A stretch of 32,429 nt of DNA from Paracoccaceae bacterium. GTDB lineage: Bacteria > Pseudomonadota > Alphaproteobacteria > Rhodobacterales > Rhodobacteraceae. This document shows positions 31,758 through 32,429 of the stretch, in pieces; the first letter of the stretch is position 1, and each line of letters opens with the position of its first letter. Location of the stretch: assembly GCA_030065075.1 (NCBI GenBank), contig JASJDQ010000025.1:1-32429 (forward strand), written 5' to 3'. The position numbers and the translations under genes were made by a program. The notes beneath the pieces were generated by a model, which ran no database searches, was not told where the DNA came from, and saw only the letters and a program-made list of their open reading frames with translations.

Positions 31758-32429
31758 TCATTCGGCCGCCTGCAACTTCGGATAGGCGTACATCCTGTCG
31801 AAGGACCAATCGGGATCGTCCCAGGCGATCATCTTGCCGGGGTTCAACAACCCCTTGGGGTCGGCCTCTTGCTTGAATTTCAACTGACGATCATCGACCG
31901 TCTGTCGCCCGCCTTCTTCCAGCGTGTAGCGGTGCGGGTTGAAAATCATCGCGCCCGCGTCTTCATGCATCTTCACAATCTCATCCAGACGCTCTTCAGT
32001 CGTGAACTTTACAAGGCTCAACCCGGCGAACATGACCTTCCCGCTTTCGCGCAGAACCTCGAGGTGCTGCAGGACCTCGGGTGAGAGTGCGCTCTGCATC
32101 TTTTCGATCAGGTCCTTGTGTTCGGGATAGCCGTAGCGGACCTGCAGATAAGTGATCGACGGATCGACCTTCAACGCCCGCAGGGTTGTATGGTTCCAGC
32201 CATACTCGAACACCGGTCCCGGATCGCGCGCCCAGTCTTGATCGTCGTTGCGATAGATCAGCCTTGCCTCGGGTCGTCGCCCAAGGAACGTCAGAAATCC
32301 GTCCATCGAATGCGGCGCGATCATCAGTCCGATCAGGTTGGTGCTGCTTTCGACGTATGGCGCCACGCGCTGAAAATAGTCCTTGGCGACGGGCGCTTCG
32401 AAGACTGTGCCCAGCTTCATCAGGATGCC
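31758..32429 (-). CDS. VAO-type FAD-linked oxidase, C-terminal part (cut at right edge)
   Basis: The frame is open from base 32429 to the stop at 31758, ~223 residues, so the N-terminus (including the FAD-binding PP-loop domain) is outside the window. The visible part includes DDQDWARDPGPVFEYGWNHT, LTGLAL-like FAGLSLVKFTTEERLDEIVK, HRYTLEEGGRQTVDDRQLKF and the C-terminal DPKGLLNPGKMI, which is the family hallmark of FAD-binding oxidases such as vanillyl-alcohol oxidase and 4-cresol dehydrogenase. The apparent Met at 32420 is internal. It is the first visible gene of the cluster. Confidence 0.85.
   Translation of the reverse strand, partial: GILMKLGTVFEAPVAKDYFQRVAPYVESSTNLIGLMIAPHSMDGFLTFLGRRPEARLIYRNDDQDWARDPGPVFEYGWNHTTLRALKVDPSITYLQVRYGYPEHKDLIEKMQSALSPEVLQHLEVLRESGKVMFAGLSLVKFTTEERLDEIVKMHEDAGAMIFNPHRYTLEEGGRQTVDDRQLKFKQEADPKGLLNPGKMIAWDDPDWSFDRMYAYPKLQAAE

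Overview
The window looks like a chromosomal segment of an alphaproteobacterium of the Rhodobacterales (Roseobacter/Rhodobacter type). The basis is GC-rich coding sequence, a urease operon carrying a small DUF1127-like gene, Hint-domain and matrixin-like proteins of a style familiar from that group, a PHB thiolase/reductase pair with CTGC-N3-GCAG sites, and a Soe-type sulfite dehydrogenase operon. The assignment rests on recognition of families, not on a database search. No RNA gene, prophage, insertion sequence or CRISPR array was seen, and no stretch longer than 300 bases lacks a gene.

Left part (1-10.2 kb): the 3' end of ureC, a DUF1127-like small gene, then ureE-ureF-ureG (nickel delivery to urease), a DNA polymerase IV with an N-terminal zinc ribbon, a convergent Slt-type lytic transglycosylase, dapA (lysine and peptidoglycan precursor), smpB (trans-translation), a matrixin-like metalloprotease with a glycine-bracketed membrane segment, and a greA/membrane-protein pair on the minus strand.

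Middle (10.4-20 kb): a Hint-domain protein; ETF:ubiquinone oxidoreductase; a single-pass membrane protein; an exported TPR protein overlapping ispE; a convergent polyprenyl diphosphate synthase; DUF2007 and a TrmN6-like methyltransferase; a YdcH/DUF465 coiled-coil protein; a GcvA-like LysR regulator with a perfect palindrome over its start region and a divergent 33-residue gene. IspE and the polyprenyl synthase serve isoprenoid and ubiquinone supply, and ETF-QO feeds electrons into the same quinone pool.

Right part (20-32.4 kb): phaB and phaA (acetoacetyl-CoA formation for polyhydroxybutyrate) with PhaR-like sites; a minus-strand soeA-small gene-soeB-soeC operon for cytoplasmic sulfite oxidation; a DUF1294 membrane protein; and a tightly coupled minus-strand cluster made of a VAO-type FAD oxidase (cut by the right edge), two tandem flavodoxin-fold quinone reductases, an isopenicillin-N-synthase-family dioxygenase and a creatininase-family amidohydrolase. 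It is followed by a 58-residue membrane protein and an HpcH/HpaI aldolase. This last cluster is the best candidate for an undescribed pathway: the enzymes look catabolic, but the substrate cannot be read from the sequence.
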